Part shown: one piece after another, positions 14,513 through 17,172 of the stretch
How positions within the stretch are numbered: position 1 is the stretch's first letter
How the letters are laid out: every line of letters starts with the position of its first letter
Source: Eubacteriales Family XIII. Incertae Sedis bacterium
GTDB taxonomy: Bacteria > Bacillota > Clostridia > Peptostreptococcales > Anaerovoracaceae
DNA: 17,172 nt
NCBI GenBank assembly: GCA_031269205.1
Contig: JAISZM010000117.1
Coordinates: 1 to 17,172, forward strand
Direction of reading: 5' to 3'
Notes under the pieces: generated by a model
Database searches by the model: none
What the model was told of the DNA's origin: nothing
What the model saw: the letters and a program-made list of their open reading frames with translations, nothing else
Position numbers and translations under genes: made by a program

Positions 14513-15442
14513 ATGTCCGGCGCGAACAGGGTAAACGTTAAGATATTCAAGCGCGAGTACACGGTTTCCGGCTCGAAGCCGCGCGACCGGATCGTCAAGG
14601 TCGCCGACTATGTCGACAGCGCCATGACGAATATCTCGGAGCAGGCGAGCGCGATCTCTTTGTCGTCTCTCGCCGTTCTTACGGCCGTCAACATCGCGGA
14701 CGACCTTTTTGCCGCGAGGGAAGAGATAGAGTCGGAAGAGAGCGAGAAAGAGCAGCTCCAAAAAGACATAGAACACTATATACAGCTCTGGGAGGAAGCC
14801 AAGCGCAATTTCCTTCAGAACAAGGAGGATTCGCAGGCTTTCGCGGATCGGATGACAGACGTGCAGGAAAAGCTGAACGAAAAGGCGATCGAGAACGACA
14901 GACTGCTGAAGGCCGCCGCGGAAAAGGACAAGCGGATAACGGAGCTTGAGGACGAAAAGGCGAAGGCGATTGCGGAGATCGTCGAGAAGTATGACCGCAA
15001 GACCGAGGACATCGCCGCGGCACAGGACGCGACCATAGAGAAACTCACGATCGAGGGGGAGAGGCGCGTCGCGTCCGTCGCCGAGGAGAAGGACGCGCGC
15101 ATCGAGGAACTGACGAGGGAGCGCAACCAGCGCGTCGCGGCGATCGCGGCGGAGAAGGACGCGCGCATTGATGAGCTGACTAGGGAGCGAAACCAGCGCA
15201 TCGCGTCGATTACGGCGGAGAAGGACGCGCGCATCGAGGAGCTTGGAGGGCAGGTGGTGGAGCTGTCCGCGAAGCTGAAGGGACGCGGAGACGGGAGCGG
15301 CGTTTCCTCCGACAAGTTCAGAGACCTTACGGATAAATATAAAGAACTCGAGGGGAATTACTTTGAGATACAGATGGAGAACATCAGGCTGAAGGGGGAG
15401 ATCGAAAGGCTGAACTCCATAGTTTCCGAACAGGCGGGATAA
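14513..15442 (+). CDS. ZapA-like cell division protein with long repeat coiled-coil tail
   Basis: Residues 6 to about 75 match ZapA, the small protein that cross-links FtsZ filaments: RVNVKIFKREYTVSGSKP, VADYVDSAM and the helix ending LTAVNIADDLFAAREE. ZapA proteins are normally around 90-150 residues; this one has 309. The rest is highly charged and predicted coiled coil, containing 22-residue units at 137-158, 170-191, 192-213, 214-235 and 236-257 with an 11-residue half unit at 159-169. This is hendecad periodicity; consensus pieces are EKDARIEEL and RERNQR. A Gly/Ser break (about 257-266) precedes a last coil ending at the C-terminus. The start at 14513 follows AGGAGGTGA (14502-14510); an in-frame ATG at 14492 has no site. 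The position between pheT and mutS2 is the usual Bacillota place for zapA. No membrane segment is present. Confidence 0.85.
   Translation: MSGANRVNVKIFKREYTVSGSKPRDRIVKVADYVDSAMTNISEQASAISLSSLAVLTAVNIADDLFAAREEIESEESEKEQLQKDIEHYIQLWEEAKRNFLQNKEDSQAFADRMTDVQEKLNEKAIENDRLLKAAAEKDKRITELEDEKAKAIAEIVEKYDRKTEDIAAAQDATIEKLTIEGERRVASVAEEKDARIEELTRERNQRVAAIAAEKDARIDELTRERNQRIASITAEKDARIEELGGQVVELSAKLKGRGDGSGVSSDKFRDLTDKYKELEGNYFEIQMENIRLKGEIERLNSIVSEQAG
15086..15250 (+). repeat. 66-bp coding repeats inside the zapA-like gene
   Basis: Units begin at 15086, 15152 and 15218, each opening GAGAAGGACGCGCGCAT. The first two are full copies with scattered, mostly silent or conservative differences; the third diverges after about 30 bases. 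More diverged units encoding the same 22-residue pattern extend back to about 14921. Confidence 0.9.
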
Positions 15443-15513
15443 CGACGATACAGACGCGCGACATAGATTTATTCGGAGTTTCCTCATATCGGCCGGAGAA
15501 ACAGGGCGGAGCC

Positions 15514-17172
15514 ATGGACAGAGAATGCGTCGTGCTCGAGTACGACAAGGTCGTAAGGCTCTTGACAGAGCGCGCCTCGTCAACCCTCGGCACCGCTGAG
15601 GCGGCGGCTCTTTTACCCGCGACGGACGCGGGAGAAATCAGGAGGAGGCTCGGCGAGACGTCCGAGGCCGCTTCCTGTATCATGCGAAGGGGAACTCCTG
15701 GCGTCGGTGAGTTCGGCGATATATCCGCGGCGCTCACGTACGCTGACAAGGGGGGATGTCTCACGATGGCGCAGTTGCTCTCTGTCGCGGTGCAGATGGC
15801 GGCGGCGCGCAGGGCGGCGTCTTTTTTGAAGGGAGACTCGGGCGAGGGTCACGGTTCGGGCGTCGTTCGCGGAGGGTATGCCCGTGGCGACGATGGGTTT
15901 GACGGCTCGGGGGATTCCGTTCTCGCGGAGATAGCGTCCGCGCTGTTCGTGCAGAGCGCTCTCGAAAATCGGATCACGTCGTCCATTCTCTCCGAAAGCG
16001 AGATGGCCGAAGGAGCGAGTGCGGAACTGCGGCGCATACGCAGGCAGATCGGCGTACAGAGCGAAAACATCAGAACCCAACTGAACAAATTCATCACCTC
16101 ACCCGCTTACAGGGATGTGTTACAGGAGCAGATCGTGACGCGGCGCGACGGTCGCTGGGTCGTACCCGTCAAATCCGACAGCGCGAAACAACTGCCCGGC
16201 GTCGTGCACGACAGGAGCAAAGGCGGGGCCACCGTGTTCATCGAGCCGCAGTCCGTCGTGAACGCGAACAACGCTTTGCGCGAACTCGCTATCGAAGAGG
16301 CGCGCGAGATAGAACGCATACTTGCCGAACTTTCGGCGCTCGTGGCGGAGGTGGCGGATGAACTGAGTCTGAACCAGGATATGCTCGCGCGGCTCGACTT
16401 CATCTTCGCGAAAGGGCTTCTAGCCTGCGACATGAAGGCGGGCGAACCCGTGATAAGCGAAGGACGCGTCTTTGAGGTCGCGAACGCGAGGCATCCTCTC
16501 ATAGACGCTGAAACCGTCGTGCCTGTCAGCCTGTCGCTCGGGAAGGATTACAGCACGCTCATCATCACCGGTCCGAACACGGGCGGCAAAACCGTCACGC
16601 TGAAGACCGTCGGACTCTTTGTTCTCATGGCGCGCGCCGGTCTGCATCTGCCCGCGTCACACGCGGTCGTCCCCGCGGTGAAGAACGTGTTCGCGGACAT
16701 CGGTGATGAGCAGAGCATCGAGCAGAGCCTGTCGACATTCTCGTCGCACATGAAGAACATAGTGGATATCGTCGGAAAGGCGGACAAAGATAGCATCGTC
16801 TTTCTCGACGAACTCGGCGCGGGCACGGATCCGACGGAGGGAGCGGCTCTCGCCATATCCATACTCGAGACCCTCGGGCGATGCGGCTGCCTTGTCATGG
16901 CCACGACGCACTATACGGAGCTGAAGAAGTACGCCCTCTCCGCGGACGGTGTGGAGAACGCTTCGATGGAGTTTGACGTCGAAACGCTCAGCCCGACGTT
17001 CAGGCTGCGCGTCGGCCTGCCCGGAAGGTCGAACGCCTTCGAGATATCGCGCAAGCTCGGCTTACCCGAATACGTGGTCGCCCGCGCGGCCGAGAGCATG
17101 GACAGCGGGAGCATAGCGTTTGAGACGGTCATCGAGCAGGCCGACGCGGATATGCGGGCGGCTGAGGCGGCG
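15514..17172 (+). CDS. mutS2: Endonuclease MutS2, N-terminal 553 residues (runs off right edge)
   Basis: MutS2 is a MutS-family ATPase, reported in other bacteria to suppress homologous recombination and to rescue collided ribosomes. The visible part has the lever/core region with GRWVVPVKSD and GATVFIEPQSVV (about 212-250), the P-loop GPNTGGKT (353-360, K359), the STFSSHM segment and Walker B IVFLDELGAGTDPTEG with D432 and E433, then the ATTHYTELK switch. The KOW and Smr nuclease domains, expected C-terminally in a protein of roughly 780 residues, lie beyond the window, so their presence is not confirmed. Residues about 107-135 are a Gly/Asp-rich insertion. The ATG at 15514 has only a weak ribosome binding site; the frame is open further upstream into zapA but without a better start. 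It follows the zapA-like gene by 71 bases. Confidence 0.94.
   Translation, partial: MDRECVVLEYDKVVRLLTERASSTLGTAEAAALLPATDAGEIRRRLGETSEAASCIMRRGTPGVGEFGDISAALTYADKGGCLTMAQLLSVAVQMAAARRAASFLKGDSGEGHGSGVVRGGYARGDDGFDGSGDSVLAEIASALFVQSALENRITSSILSESEMAEGASAELRRIRRQIGVQSENIRTQLNKFITSPAYRDVLQEQIVTRRDGRWVVPVKSDSAKQLPGVVHDRSKGGATVFIEPQSVVNANNALRELAIEEAREIERILAELSALVAEVADELSLNQDMLARLDFIFAKGLLACDMKAGEPVISEGRVFEVANARHPLIDAETVVPVSLSLGKDYSTLIITGPNTGGKTVTLKTVGLFVLMARAGLHLPASHAVVPAVKNVFADIGDEQSIEQSLSTFSSHMKNIVDIVGKADKDSIVFLDELGAGTDPTEGAALAISILETLGRCGCLVMATTHYTELKKYALSADGVENASMEFDVETLSPTFRLRVGLPGRSNAFEISRKLGLPEYVVARAAESMDSGSIAFETVIEQADADMRAAEAA

Overview
The window is GC-rich chromosomal DNA, about 17 kb, most likely from an anaerobic Bacillota (Clostridia-like) bacterium. 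This placement rests on the order pheS-pheT-zapA-mutS2, a glycine riboswitch with an intrinsic terminator, strong AGGAGG-type ribosome binding sites, TTG/GTG starts, and serA-serC next to a DUF1015 gene. I cannot name the family or genus. Apart from one regulatory region of about 500 bases, it is almost fully coding.

Left part (1-5852, minus strand): a serine/glycine operon transcribed leftward. It starts at a well-formed promoter (TTGACG-17-TAGAAT, 5853-5881). A glycine riboswitch aptamer (about 5742-5832) and an intrinsic terminator (5709-5741) follow, then a second, unexplained folded leader segment (5578-5648). The first gene encodes one 889-residue protein joining glycine-cleavage T-protein (GcvT) to a divergent serine hydroxymethyltransferase (GlyA). 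Next come serC (phosphoserine aminotransferase), serA (phosphoglycerate dehydrogenase without an ACT domain) and the start of a DUF1015 gene that runs off the left edge. Together they make phosphoserine from 3-phosphoglycerate and interconvert serine, glycine and methylene-tetrahydrofolate. No phosphoserine phosphatase is visible.

Centre (5960-8432, plus strand): lipA (lipoyl synthase) is transcribed divergently from the glycine operon, which fits because the H-protein partner of GcvT needs lipoate. It is followed by a small O6-methylguanine-DNA methyltransferase gene (ogt) and a yebC-family regulator/translation factor gene.

Right part (8509-17172, plus strand): ftsZ, a SpoU/RlmB-type RNA 2'-O-methyltransferase gene, pheS, pheT, a greatly enlarged zapA-like gene and the 5' two thirds of mutS2. 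The ZapA-like protein carries a long coiled-coil tail built of 22-residue repeats. A tandem array of three 29-bp units spans the end of the methyltransferase gene. Four proteins (LipA, the SpoU-type enzyme, PheT, MutS2) carry low-complexity loop insertions.

The strongest candidate for something little described is the GcvT-GlyA fusion with an altered SHMT active-site segment under glycine riboswitch control. The ZapA with a repeat coiled-coil stalk comes second.
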